DNA of 64,000 nucleotides from CBDBJK01 sp965206395 (lineage in GTDB: Bacteria; Chloroflexota; Dehalococcoidia; Lucifugimonadales; CATOSD01), in assembly GCA_965206395.1 (NCBI GenBank), contig CBDBJK010000008.1, positions 1 through 64,000 on the forward strand, read 5' to 3'. The translations under genes were made by a program, and so were the position numbers. The notes under the pieces were generated by a model. The model saw nothing but the letters and a program-made list of their open reading frames with translations. It was not told where the DNA came from and did not search any database. Below are positions 45,323 through 53,070 of this stretch, in pieces. Each line of letters opens with the position of its first letter. Position 1 is the first letter of the stretch.

Positions 45323-46474
45323 TTACGGCTGTAGGATGACCTTTGTATATCCTTCCTCGCGTCGGTCGAACTTTGTGTATGCCTCGGGCGCCTGGTCCAG
45401 AGGCACCTGGTGGGACACAACAAAACCGGGTTTGGCTCTGCCGGCGATGATCAGGTCACGCAGGTGGGCGTTATATTGTTTGACGTTGCATTGCCCGGTA
45501 CCCAGGCGTAGGCCCTTCTCGAACAGCCTACCGAAGTTAATCGATAGAGCGCCCCGCTTTGCGTTCTCGTCCACTCCACCGGGGTCGGAGGGAACGTATA
45601 GCCCTGGGATACCCAGGGCGCCGGTGGGATTGACTACGTCGATCAACTGGTTGAGAACAATGTTGGGTACCTCGTCCTGCTCGCCTCCGACGGCGGAGGA
45701 ACCTGCCTTGGTCGCCTGGTAGCCGACCGCGTCGATTCCCTTGTCAACGCCGTTACTGTTGCTCAGGTCCTTGATCTGCTGGACAGGGTCGCCTTCATCG
45801 TAGTTGATAGGTATCGCGCCAATCTCCTTGGCCTTGTCTAGGCGCTCCTCCACATGATCGACAGAGAATACCTGAGCAGCACCCCTGAGCAGACAGCTAT
45901 AGGCGGCCATGAGGCCAACCGGGCCCGCTCCAAATACGGCCACACTCTCACCTGGCTTTACACCGGCCAACTCCGCACCGTGGTAGCCCGTCGGGAAGAT
46001 GTCGGCCAGCATAGCGAAGTCTGCTTCGTGCTCTGTTCCTTCGGGAAGAGGCAGACAGTTAAAGTCCGCGTACGGAACCTGGAGGTACTCTGCCTGGCCC
46101 CCGACCCATGGCCCCATAGCGACGTACCCATAGGCTCCCCCTGCAAATCCAGGGTTAACCGTGGTACAGAATCCTGTGAAGCCACGAAGGCAGTTTTTGC
46201 AGAACCCGCAGGCGACGTTGAAGGGCATAACCACCCGGTCACCGACCTTCCGCTCCTTTACTGCGGGGCCCACCTCCTGAATGATCCCCATGTTTTCGTG
46301 TCCGAACACGATCCCCGGCTCTGCGGATGTCCGACCCTCGTACATGTGCAGGTCGGAGCCACAGATACACGACGATGTGATCTTTATGATCGCGTCATTC
46401 GGGTGTTTGACTGCTGGGTCGGGTGCGTTCTCGACAGCCACTCTGAACGGCTCTTTATACACAACTGCTCTCAT
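45323..46474 (-). CDS. Zinc alcohol dehydrogenase, glutathione-independent formaldehyde dehydrogenase-like
   Basis: A 383-residue medium-chain dehydrogenase. Catalytic zinc residues appear in CICGSDLHMYEG and GHENMG, structural zinc in CGFCKNCLRGFTGFC, and the NAD site in AVFGAGPVGLMAAYSCLLRG. ADIFPTGYHGAELAGVKPG is typical of the FdhA/aldehyde dismutase group, which oxidises formaldehyde with tightly bound NAD. Formaldehyde is a product of the methylamine genes in this window, which gives it a plausible role. Promoter module C lies upstream (46610-46750), leaving a leader of about 190 bases. Confidence 0.88.
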   Translation of the reverse strand: MRAVVYKEPFRVAVENAPDPAVKHPNDAIIKITSSCICGSDLHMYEGRTSAEPGIVFGHENMGIIQEVGPAVKERKVGDRVVMPFNVACGFCKNCLRGFTGFCTTVNPGFAGGAYGYVAMGPWVGGQAEYLQVPYADFNCLPLPEGTEHEADFAMLADIFPTGYHGAELAGVKPGESVAVFGAGPVGLMAAYSCLLRGAAQVFSVDHVEERLDKAKEIGAIPINYDEGDPVQQIKDLSNSNGVDKGIDAVGYQATKAGSSAVGGEQDEVPNIVLNQLIDVVNPTGALGIPGLYVPSDPGGVDENAKRGALSINFGRLFEKGLRLGTGQCNVKQYNAHLRDLIIAGRAKPGFVVSHQVPLDQAPEAYTKFDRREEGYTKVILQP

Positions 46475-46609
46475 GACTATGCCTCCTCTCGTCTATTTGT
46501 TTCTAACGATCGTCACCCGTCACCCAACAAAGAACTCTCGGCATCCGAGCATCAGATACACCCACCTCAGCCGGAATTCCCCACATCAAATGGGTGCGGT
46601 TCTTTTGAG

Positions 46610-46750
46610 ACGATATTTCCCAAGATGATATCCAATACTTTTGTAAATGCAACATCCCGAGATAGCATGGACTATACGACCGCCTGCTGATATTGTCAAT
46701 CGCCACCTAAAGTGCTCCATTTCGCCTCATAGTGCCATTCAACCAGCCGG
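46610..46750 (-). promoter_or_regulatory. Promoter module copy C, upstream of FdhA-like gene
   Basis: On the minus strand TTGACA (46699-46694), 17-base spacer ATATCAGCAGGCGGTCG and TATAGT (46676-46671), a near-perfect sigma-70 promoter. Distal GAGGCGAAATGGAGCACTTT and proximal TATCATCTTGGGAAATATCG match the other copies. Confidence 0.8.
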
Positions 46751-46923
46751 ATGTCGTAAAGAAAAAGCCCCTGATAATGCGAGGGTGAGGGTGTTGATTG
46801 CACACTTTACCCAAAGTGTGCAATCGGTTCTGAGGGGCCAGCGAAGTGAATAAAGAGACCTGTGTGGTCATTTACAGAACATCGCCCTGACTTCAGTTTT
46901 GGGAAAAAGTGTATTGGTCAATG
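46751..46923. other. Intergenic, no gene seen
   Basis: Unassigned. A short inverted pair around GCACACTTTACCCAAAGTGTGC (46800-46822, ACACTTT/AAAGTGT) could form a hairpin. Confidence 0.3.
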
Positions 46924-47151
46924 TCATATCGAACAATTGTCAAAACTGGCATGATGGTGGGATGGATCAACATTTTCCCAACTAGTCCAGCAACAGGCCA
47001 AATCATTGATTGGACGTCCTAACACCTCACCGATGAATTCATCTGAGGTAGTGAAACCTGAAAGGAACAAGAAGCCATTGGCGCGGACAGCATGGCAGAA
47101 CTCTCCGAATGGGGCACTCAGATGGGAATATAGCTTGAGCTCGATTTCCAT
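46924..47151 (-). pseudogene. RidA/YjgF-family N-terminal fragment
   Basis: GGGAGAGAGT precedes ATG 47151. The first 36 residues (YSHLSAPFGEFCHAVRANGF, LFLSGFTTSDE) match the start of RidA-family imine deaminases, but the rest becomes unlike the family and ends at 75 residues instead of about 130. Pieces such as WENVDPSHHHASFDN hint at a frameshifted continuation. Probably a dead gene. Confidence 0.55.
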
Positions 47152-47461
47152 ACTCTCTCCCTGAGAAGATACTGCTCAGAACTAAAAGCCAACGCCCTCA
47201 AGATCACCTCTTGCTCAGGTCTAATCTTTAGCAAAGGTCTGGATGACCAGCTTGCGAGCGGTGTCCTCGGATATCCTGTTGGCCTTTACGCATAGGGCCA
47301 TCTCAGCCAGCGTTCGCTCAGGGTTTCTTCACAAATGATACATCCTGGAGGTGTCCTCGTACTCGATTCCTAATGCCGCGCGTGATGCGAAGGGTGCGGT
47401 GAATCGAGGACGGCCAAGTGGAATGTAAGGTTGCTGCCATGATGCTCTTCGACCGCAGCCA
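47152..47461. other. Intergenic with degraded coding debris
   Basis: On the minus strand near 47226-47330 a frame reads NPERTLAEMALCVKANRISE then DTARKLVIQTFAKD and stops; it looks like the C-terminus of a lost protein. No family assigned. Confidence 0.35.
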
Positions 47462-48715
47462 TCAAGTTTCTCCAAGCAGTAGCCTACTTACCTCTTCCGG
47501 CTTCTGGAGGAGAACGAGGGTGCGCTCGATGACGTTTTCCACGGCCTCCTCAAGCCGATCAATGCCAAAGCGACCACCGTCAGGGTGCATCATTAGTCGA
47601 AAGGTAGGGGCGGCTCCCGGATACCCTGTAATGGGTATGGTGATTGCGCCATAGTGTTTCAGGAGCAGGAAGCAAGCGGCGATTGACACCTCGGAGGGTG
47701 CCAGTGAGGTCTCGTGATTCGCGGCTCGCTCAAAGACCACCTCCGTAAAGTCCTCTGCGGACATTGCCACACCCGGGCCAGCCTGGTATATACGCTCACC
47801 ATATTTGGGCCGAAGTCGCTCGAATAGCTCCCTGGCCAGCACTCCGGCTTTTCGTACAGGCTCAGGGTCGAATGCCTCCATGCCTCTTATCATAGCTACA
47901 TAGTGGCCCGACTGAGCTTCCAGGCCGAACTGAAAGGCTTGGGCCGATACCTTCGTCATTAACTCCTTGCGACCCACGATGGCGGCCCCTCTCGGGCCTG
48001 GCACATGCTTATCAAGAGACCAGACAGATAGGTCGATGTCCCCCAATTCGAAAGACACCGGCTCCTCGTAGAAGATGCTGCGAGACATCATGTGGGCGTC
48101 ATCGACAAATATCATCAGATCGCGTTCCTTGGCGAGAGTGATAGCTCGGCCGACATCGCTGGCCGGAAGATGATACTTAGAAGGAGTCAGGGGTGTGATA
48201 ACCAACATCTTCCAGGACGAATCTTTAATTGCCTGTTCTAGGGCATCTATCCCTCGGACTTCATCGAAGCTCGCCCCTACCAACTCCACAGCCTGCTGGA
48301 CCGAAGGGTGGGAGCGCCCCTTGCTTACCAGAGAGAGCACCCTGTCACCTCGCTGTAGGGTTCCTAACACGATGGCTAGCATGGCTGAGGTGACGCGATT
48401 ACACATAACCGCACTGAAGTCCTGCGGGTCGGCTCCGGTGTACTTCAGGGCCAACTCCTCAGCCCGTCCAAGGAAGTGCGTGTAGAAGGTAAACTGATTC
48501 TCAAGGGTAGGCAAGTCTTCAGTGTCCAGGGGGAACGTGCGGACCAGACCCGTGAGGTTGAAGATGCTGTCCTTGCCCAGGGTCATAATCCTTTCTTTGA
48601 CCATGAGGCGTCCTTGGGTGGACTTTCGAGCCTCTGCCTCTGGGCCTGACAGGATATTTCCCTGTGTGTATAGCTCGGGCCTTAGGGCCACAGTTGACTG
48701 CTTTCTTTGACTCAT
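47462..48715 (-). CDS. SelA-like fold-type I PLP-dependent enzyme
   Basis: A 417-residue aminotransferase-fold protein related to the SelA/glucosaminate ammonia-lyase group. The Schiff-base Lys is likely that of WSLDKHVPGPRGAAIVGRKE, with the Asp of FVDDAHMMSR contacting the PLP ring. True SelA has an N-terminal tRNA-binding domain and a GDKLLGGPQAG motif; here the start is different and the motif only similar, so selenocysteine synthase is not claimed. Likely reactions are beta-elimination or transamination on an unknown amino acid. GGAGG upstream is 15 bases from the ATG, which is long. Confidence 0.65.
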   Translation of the reverse strand: MSQRKQSTVALRPELYTQGNILSGPEAEARKSTQGRLMVKERIMTLGKDSIFNLTGLVRTFPLDTEDLPTLENQFTFYTHFLGRAEELALKYTGADPQDFSAVMCNRVTSAMLAIVLGTLQRGDRVLSLVSKGRSHPSVQQAVELVGASFDEVRGIDALEQAIKDSSWKMLVITPLTPSKYHLPASDVGRAITLAKERDLMIFVDDAHMMSRSIFYEEPVSFELGDIDLSVWSLDKHVPGPRGAAIVGRKELMTKVSAQAFQFGLEAQSGHYVAMIRGMEAFDPEPVRKAGVLARELFERLRPKYGERIYQAGPGVAMSAEDFTEVVFERAANHETSLAPSEVSIAACFLLLKHYGAITIPITGYPGAAPTFRLMMHPDGGRFGIDRLEEAVENVIERTLVLLQKPEEVSRLLLGET

Positions 48716-48951
48716 TGCTATCTGCGCTAACCTCCGTTCTCAGAGTCAAACCATCTGCATTCAAGCTGATGGTTCGTCGGTGATGGGCTGAACATTAACA
48801 CCATCTTCCGATGCGGTCAAATCTTGTTTACGCCCGGCCTGCGGACGTGGCGTCCTTCGCCAGCTTAACCGCTAGTTCTCTAGCAGAATTCACTATTGTC
48901 CCATACTTCACTCCAACTTTAGCCCGAGTACTCCAAAAGCTATAGGAACAC
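48716..48951. other. Intergenic, no gene seen
   Basis: Spacer between two oppositely oriented coding segments. No recognisable promoter or terminator. Confidence 0.3.
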
Positions 48952-49155
48952 GTGAGGCGTCCCAGCTTTGAAACGTGGCTGTCTGGGACGAAGTGCTATG
49001 CGATAATCGACCCAGCGCTGTTCATCGCCACCCCCAACGCCTTCGTTGCCGAGATACTGGAGCAACGGATGTCGTCACTGATTCAGCAGACTACCGATCA
49101 GGTTTTGGGCTTCGAGACATCGGGCGAATTCGTGATCGGCGGGCAAGACGAGTAG
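48952..49155 (+). pseudogene. Orphan DnaA domain I-like fragment
   Basis: Sixty-seven codons, RPSFETWLSGTKCYAIIDPA, then LFIATPNAFVAEILEQRMSS, then LIQQTTDQ and EFVI, align with the N-terminal domain of the replication initiator DnaA (pattern FETWL...L.I..PN.F....LE.R....I). In DnaA this is followed by a linker and the AAA+ domain; here a stop follows at once. An in-frame stop lies a few codons upstream. It is a fragment of a dnaA gene or a stand-alone domain. No DnaA box cluster was noticed around it. Confidence 0.6.
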
Positions 49156-49164
49156 TATATTTTG

Positions 49165-49955
49165 TCAACCCTGAAAGACAGCTCGCAGGCCCCGACTAAT
49201 TGTCTGGCCAACGACGGATAGGTGAGTCTCGCCATCGAACTTGTCGAATGTGAGGTCGAGGCCGGTGTAGTTTCTGCCCTTCAGCGTCTCAACCATCTGT
49301 TCCACGCCGGTTACCAACGGGTGCTCATGGGAGGCGACCGACATGAACAGCTTCACAGGAAGCGATGTGCGACCCACCGCGAATTTGCGTTCGTCTTGGA
49401 AAATCACGCCATATGATCCCGACCCAGGGCCGGACTGCCAGCGATGTAGCGATTGAAGGTCTCAGGATGATGCAACAGGGCGTAGACCGAGAACAGACCG
49501 CCCATTGAATCACCTAACAGAGTTCGATCCTCGGCATCGGTAGGGTAATTGGAGTCAACGAATGGGATGAGTTCGTCGCGGATGAACCCGAGAAATTTCT
49601 CGGCTCCCCCTCCGCCTTGCGGTTCGACCACAGTCGGCCCCATGTGCCTCTGCCTGGCCTCCCCCCACTTCTGTCTCGCTGTCGGGTCGTTCAGAACGGA
49701 ACCCACGGGGTGCCCAATTCCCACCACTATCATTTCTGGTAGCTCTTCGCCAATCATCATTAACCCGGCGGTTTGGGCCACCCACGCGAACCAGATGTTC
49801 GCGTCGAGCGCGTACACGACCGGGAATCGTTTTCCCGTTTCGTGTGTACGGCGAAGTACCGCGACTGAGACCTCGAACTCGTCATCCGCGATCGTTGACC
49901 TGAACAAGTGGAAGTCGGAGCCGGGGAGCGCCCCTTGCGTGCGCGATTCAGTCAT
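49165..49955 (-). pseudogene. Alpha/beta-hydrolase esterase (IroE/esterase D-like), frameshifted
   Basis: ATG 49955 has GGGAGGGACACG upstream. The first frame (to 49404) gives RFPVVYALDANIWFAWVAQT, EMIVVGIGHP and LLGDSMGGLFSVYALLHHPE with the nucleophile Ser, ending SPALGRDHMA. The rest, GVIFQDERKF...LPVKLFMSV...FDGETHLSV with the catalytic His, is in another frame (49165-49407). One indel near 49405-49430 would restore a protein of about 260 residues, normal for the family. It is either a recent mutation or a sequence error. Promoter module D is upstream. Confidence 0.7.
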
Positions 49956-50067
49956 CGTGTCCCTCCCTGGAACATTCTCTACATTTGGGAACTGAGGCCG
50001 AATGCTCTCCTGGCGCTCCCATCGGATTGCGTTGGCAATCAACTATTCGACGTGTAACGACTAAACC

Positions 50068-50275
50068 GATATTTCTCAGATGGGATTTCGTGCTATTATC
50101 AACCCACCAGACTGGGATGGCACAACTGTACGACCGCTCGTTGATGTTGTCAATCGCCGTCTGAAGTGCTCAATTTCACCTAGTGTTGCCATCCATCCAC
50201 TCAATGCCTCCTACAAAAACGCAACAGCGGCCAAACCTCACCCGAAGGGTGACGAACTTTATCCTGGTCAGCCTC
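50068..50275 (-). promoter_or_regulatory. Promoter module copy D, upstream of the esterase gene
   Basis: On the minus strand TTGACA (50153-50148), spacer ACATCAACGAGCGGTCG (17) and TACAGT (50130-50125). The distal part extends to a TCACCCGAAGGGTGA palindrome at about 50238-50252, a possible operator, also present in variant form in copy E. Confidence 0.75.
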
Positions 50276-50358
50276 GATAAGGCCGGAGTACCCATCTAAC
50301 CTTGAATACACAGGTGAATACACGGGTGGATTGCAGGCCGAAAGACCCCTTAACCACA

Positions 50359-51462
50359 TTAACCACATTCCAAAACCAGGGCGCTGTCGCCACTGAGATT
50401 CAGCTTTGTTCCGAACCTATGGGACAGGCTTATCAAATGCTCCATCGCGTCCCTTTCTTCATTCACAGTCCGTATGATCGTCCGCCTGTCGGTGTGGTTG
50501 TCCTCTCGAACTGGAGAACAGCTAACGCGTGCGATAGCTTTATCCTGGATTTCGGCCCGTACTATCAGTCCGATCCAGTCTGGCCCCATACCTTCCCATC
50601 CGAAATGGAAGTTGCCCAGGCTGTAGAAAATCGGTTTCCCGTCGTACACCTCAATTGGTTGAATGACGTGAGGGCCATGTCCCATTACGAGGTCAGCGCC
50701 CGCGTCAATGGCGGCGTGCGCAATATCCACCTGATACTGCTGAGTGTCAGCGCTTCCTGAAATGCCCCAGTGATGCGATGCTACCAGGACATCCACACGC
50801 TCCCGCAATGCCCTGATGTCCACCTGATAGGCCTTCAAGTATTCAGAGTCGGGCCAGCTCAAGGTCGTAGCCGGGCCAGCGGGCATCTCACCAACACGGG
50901 CGTTTGGAAGATACGCTGTATGAGCCTTTATGGTCGCAACGCCAGCAGCGGCCTCCATCGGTAGAGGCGCATCCGGTACCCCTGTTCGAACGTTCCACTG
51001 TTTGGTAAGAATGTCGGACTGATTTGCGTCCCTCTTGTCGCTCGCTTGATGCCCGAAGGGCCAGAACACGGACGTATATTGAAGGAAGCCAAAGCGCACT
51101 CCTTCGCGCTCAAGGATTACCGGCGTTCGTGCGGACGTCAGGTCTGGGCCAGCGCCGGTGTACGATATTCCAAGCTCATCCAGAACGGCCAGGGATTCGA
51201 GTATCGCTTCCTTTCCAATTGTCACGTTGTTGGCGCATCCGACAGCGTCGAACCCTCCGACCTTGAGCGCAGGAGCGCCCGAAGAACCGGGGTTACGCCA
51301 TCCCGATTTGCTCATGTAGTGATTTGGGTCTATCGCATCGGAAAGGCATCCTTCGAGATTGCCGAATACGATGTCTTCCTGGTGAAGAATATTTGCCACC
51401 AACTCAAAAGGCTTGTTGGGGTCAGTCACGTTACCCAGGTTTATGTCTCCGGTCAAGATCAT
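50359..51462 (-). CDS. CapA/PgsA-like metallophosphoesterase-fold protein
   Basis: A 367-residue protein of the poly-gamma-glutamate synthesis CapA family. The N-terminus starts directly with the metal-binding strand MILTGDINLGN; later FGNLEGCLSD, GCANNVTIGKEAILESLAVL, VLVASHHWG and VMGHGPHVIQ are the phosphoesterase-like ligand motifs. No signal peptide or membrane anchor is present, unlike CapA proper, so a soluble enzyme is more likely. GAGGTGAAAG before the ATG serves as ribosome site and is itself the distal end of a partial promoter-module copy. Confidence 0.85.
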   Translation of the reverse strand: MILTGDINLGNVTDPNKPFELVANILHQEDIVFGNLEGCLSDAIDPNHYMSKSGWRNPGSSGAPALKVGGFDAVGCANNVTIGKEAILESLAVLDELGISYTGAGPDLTSARTPVILEREGVRFGFLQYTSVFWPFGHQASDKRDANQSDILTKQWNVRTGVPDAPLPMEAAAGVATIKAHTAYLPNARVGEMPAGPATTLSWPDSEYLKAYQVDIRALRERVDVLVASHHWGISGSADTQQYQVDIAHAAIDAGADLVMGHGPHVIQPIEVYDGKPIFYSLGNFHFGWEGMGPDWIGLIVRAEIQDKAIARVSCSPVREDNHTDRRTIIRTVNEERDAMEHLISLSHRFGTKLNLSGDSALVLECG

Positions 51463-51560
51463 CTTTCACCTCATAGTATCATTCAACTACTCGGAACCAC
51501 CTACAAAGGCGCAACAGCGACTCTTTCCGACCGAGCCTCACCTATTTGTTTTGTCCCGTG
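51463..51560 (-). repeat. Promoter module copy I, distal half only
   Basis: TTTCACCTCATAGTATCATT and CAACTACTCGGAACCACCTA, followed by CAAAGGCGCAACAGCG, match the distal parts of copies D and E. The -35/-10 core and the proximal end are absent, because the CapA gene starts where they would be. Confidence 0.55.
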
Positions 51561-51776
51561 CACCCCTGTCAATGGATACCAATATCAGCCAGCGCCGTAG
51601 ACTGAGCCTCGCTGCCGATCATGTTATGCGTGGTCCAAACAATAAACCGGTAGGGGTACTCGCCGTTGCTGCCCTGTGGTTAGCTCGTTGACTACGTACA
51701 CATGGCTGCGCCCAGGGGCGTCTCTTTAACCTTTTTGTCTATAGTATTGGGTTACTCCTCAGGGCAGCAGTCGCGT
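51561..51776. other. Intergenic, no gene seen
   Basis: Unassigned sequence upstream of the CapA gene and downstream of the small hypothetical gene. Confidence 0.3.
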
Positions 51777-52097
51777 TTACGCCAGGCCTCTCTCTTGCAG
51801 CTTCTCAGGCGTGACAACCTCGTAGAACTCAATAGGGTAATCTTTGATCATCTTTTGCAGCTTGGAGTTGTTCTCTGCTACCGACGCTGGTACCTTCGAT
51901 ATCCAGTTTGGCTCGATAGCATCCTGAGTCCACTCAGCGATTACCTGGCTCTCGCCTGGAAGCCCTCGGCCCCCAATGTATATCTGGGCCTTGCTACGAC
52001 CATTGTCTTCGTAGGCCTCACATATTTTGGCTAACAGCGCGGCCACCTCCCACTCTGTTCGCGGCTCTGTCCTGGCAATTCTTCTGACGAGGTACAT
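51777..52097 (-). CDS. Hypothetical protein, 106 aa
   Basis: MYLVRRIARTEPRTEWEVAA, then LLAKICEAYEDNGRSKAQIY and IGGRGLPGESQVIAEWTQD, a small soluble protein of mixed alpha/beta character. I do not recognise the family; the N-terminus resembles small ferredoxin-fold (dimeric barrel) proteins. ATG 52097 is selected because GGGAG lies seven bases upstream and because the longer frame to 52229 contains IS630 sequence. A degenerate promoter module lies further upstream. Confidence 0.65.
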   Translation of the reverse strand: MYLVRRIARTEPRTEWEVAALLAKICEAYEDNGRSKAQIYIGGRGLPGESQVIAEWTQDAIEPNWISKVPASVAENNSKLQKMIKDYPIEFYEVVTPEKLQERGLA

Positions 52098-52229
52098 AGA
52101 AAATCTCCCTTTCTTGCTCGAAAGGAGTATCTGGCTTCGTCTCACCTTTAAGGCATCGGACGACCGAAGGCTCCTGTTGAGCACAATGAATTCTTCCTGG
52201 CTGAGTTCTCTTACTTCTAGTGCTTCCAT
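52098..52229 (-). pseudogene. IS630-type transposase N-terminal remnant
   Basis: Forty-four codons in frame with the next gene: VRELSQEEFIVLNRSLRSSD and ALKVRRSQILLSSKKG match the N-terminus of IS630-like transposases of a type different from the four intact copies. It abuts the hypothetical gene and may alter its leader or add an N-terminal extension. Confidence 0.6.
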
Positions 52230-52299
52230 TCCTCCTTCACGGACACTTACACTACTCTCAAATCTTCACTCGTGTTCTTGCACTAGTATGGGGTTCCAA

Positions 52300-52395
52300 T
52301 CGAGGGCTAATAAGCCTATCCACTGATAGCTTAGACTATATGACCCCCTCCTAAAGTCGTCACCCGCCAGCAACCGCACAACTTCACCTCTTCTT
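52300..52395 (-). promoter_or_regulatory. Promoter module copy H, degenerate
   Basis: On the minus strand TATAGT (52340-52335) is preserved, but the -35 at 17 bases is GTGACG. The surrounding bases (GGTCATATAGTCTAAGCTATC) keep module similarity. It would serve the small hypothetical gene at 52097. Confidence 0.4.
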
Positions 52396-52453
52396 CTGAA
52401 AAAACACAGTTTCCAAACCACTTGAAAAGGATTCTAACAGCTCATAATGAGGG

Positions 52454-53014
52454 CTAAAGAACTACTTCGAAGGTGATTCCAAGTCTCTCCCCGAAGTCCA
52501 CTTTGGTTGGATTCTGGTCCGAGTCAAGGTCTGAGTAGGTGAGTCCAAAACCCTTCTCGTAGTCGGCGATCTGGGTCGGATTCGGCCTCGAGTTCAGGAT
52601 TACGAAGGTTGCTCCAGGGGGGGAAAGGATGTACCGATTGAGGGAGTGCCAAGTGCCTTTTTTGAACGCAAAACCTTTGGTTTTATCAATCAGGAAGGCC
52701 CGCACCTGATCAGGATTGGGGATAGCCTTTGGATCGCTGAGGTCGGTAGGTAGCGCCGCAGCTACCACCGCCGGGGACCCAGCCAGTTGAATGAAGCTTT
52801 GGGTAACAGCAAAGTGTCGTTCTAGCTGTGTGAACGTCAAGCCCTGATATGGTTGCCAGATGACGTTTACTGTGGTTTTTCCATCCGCCTGGAAGTCGAT
52901 GGGGGAAAATTGGCGTTGATCGGTAGGCCGCTCCTCAGCGTCCATCAACTCACCAAAGGGCCGGAAAGACTCCTCTGTCATGGGCTCGATTTTTAACCTA
53001 TGAATCTTGGGCAT
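52454..53014 (-). CDS. allA: Ureidoglycolate lyase
   Basis: A 186-residue cupin-like protein of the ureidoglycolate lyase family, which splits ureidoglycolate into glyoxylate and urea. EESFRPFGELMDAEER, LTFTQLERHFAVTQSFIQLA, VRAFLIDKTKGFAFKKGTWH and LNRYILSPPGATFVILN are the conserved blocks. The second ATG (53014) has AAGGAG at the right distance; the first (53020) is too close. The adjacent hydantoinase/allantoinase-like gene and the urease operon elsewhere make a ureide-to-ammonia route plausible. Confidence 0.88.
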   Translation of the reverse strand: MPKIHRLKIEPMTEESFRPFGELMDAEERPTDQRQFSPIDFQADGKTTVNVIWQPYQGLTFTQLERHFAVTQSFIQLAGSPAVVAAALPTDLSDPKAIPNPDQVRAFLIDKTKGFAFKKGTWHSLNRYILSPPGATFVILNSRPNPTQIADYEKGFGLTYSDLDSDQNPTKVDFGERLGITFEVVL

Positions 53015-53070
53015 GAACATCTCCTTTTCCTGGTCGGTGGACCTTGTGTAGTGGCCTCTATGCTGAACAC

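Noticed and set aside
47462..48715. Calling the PLP enzyme selA
   Set aside because: The N-terminal region and the PLP-site motif differ from true selenocysteine synthase.
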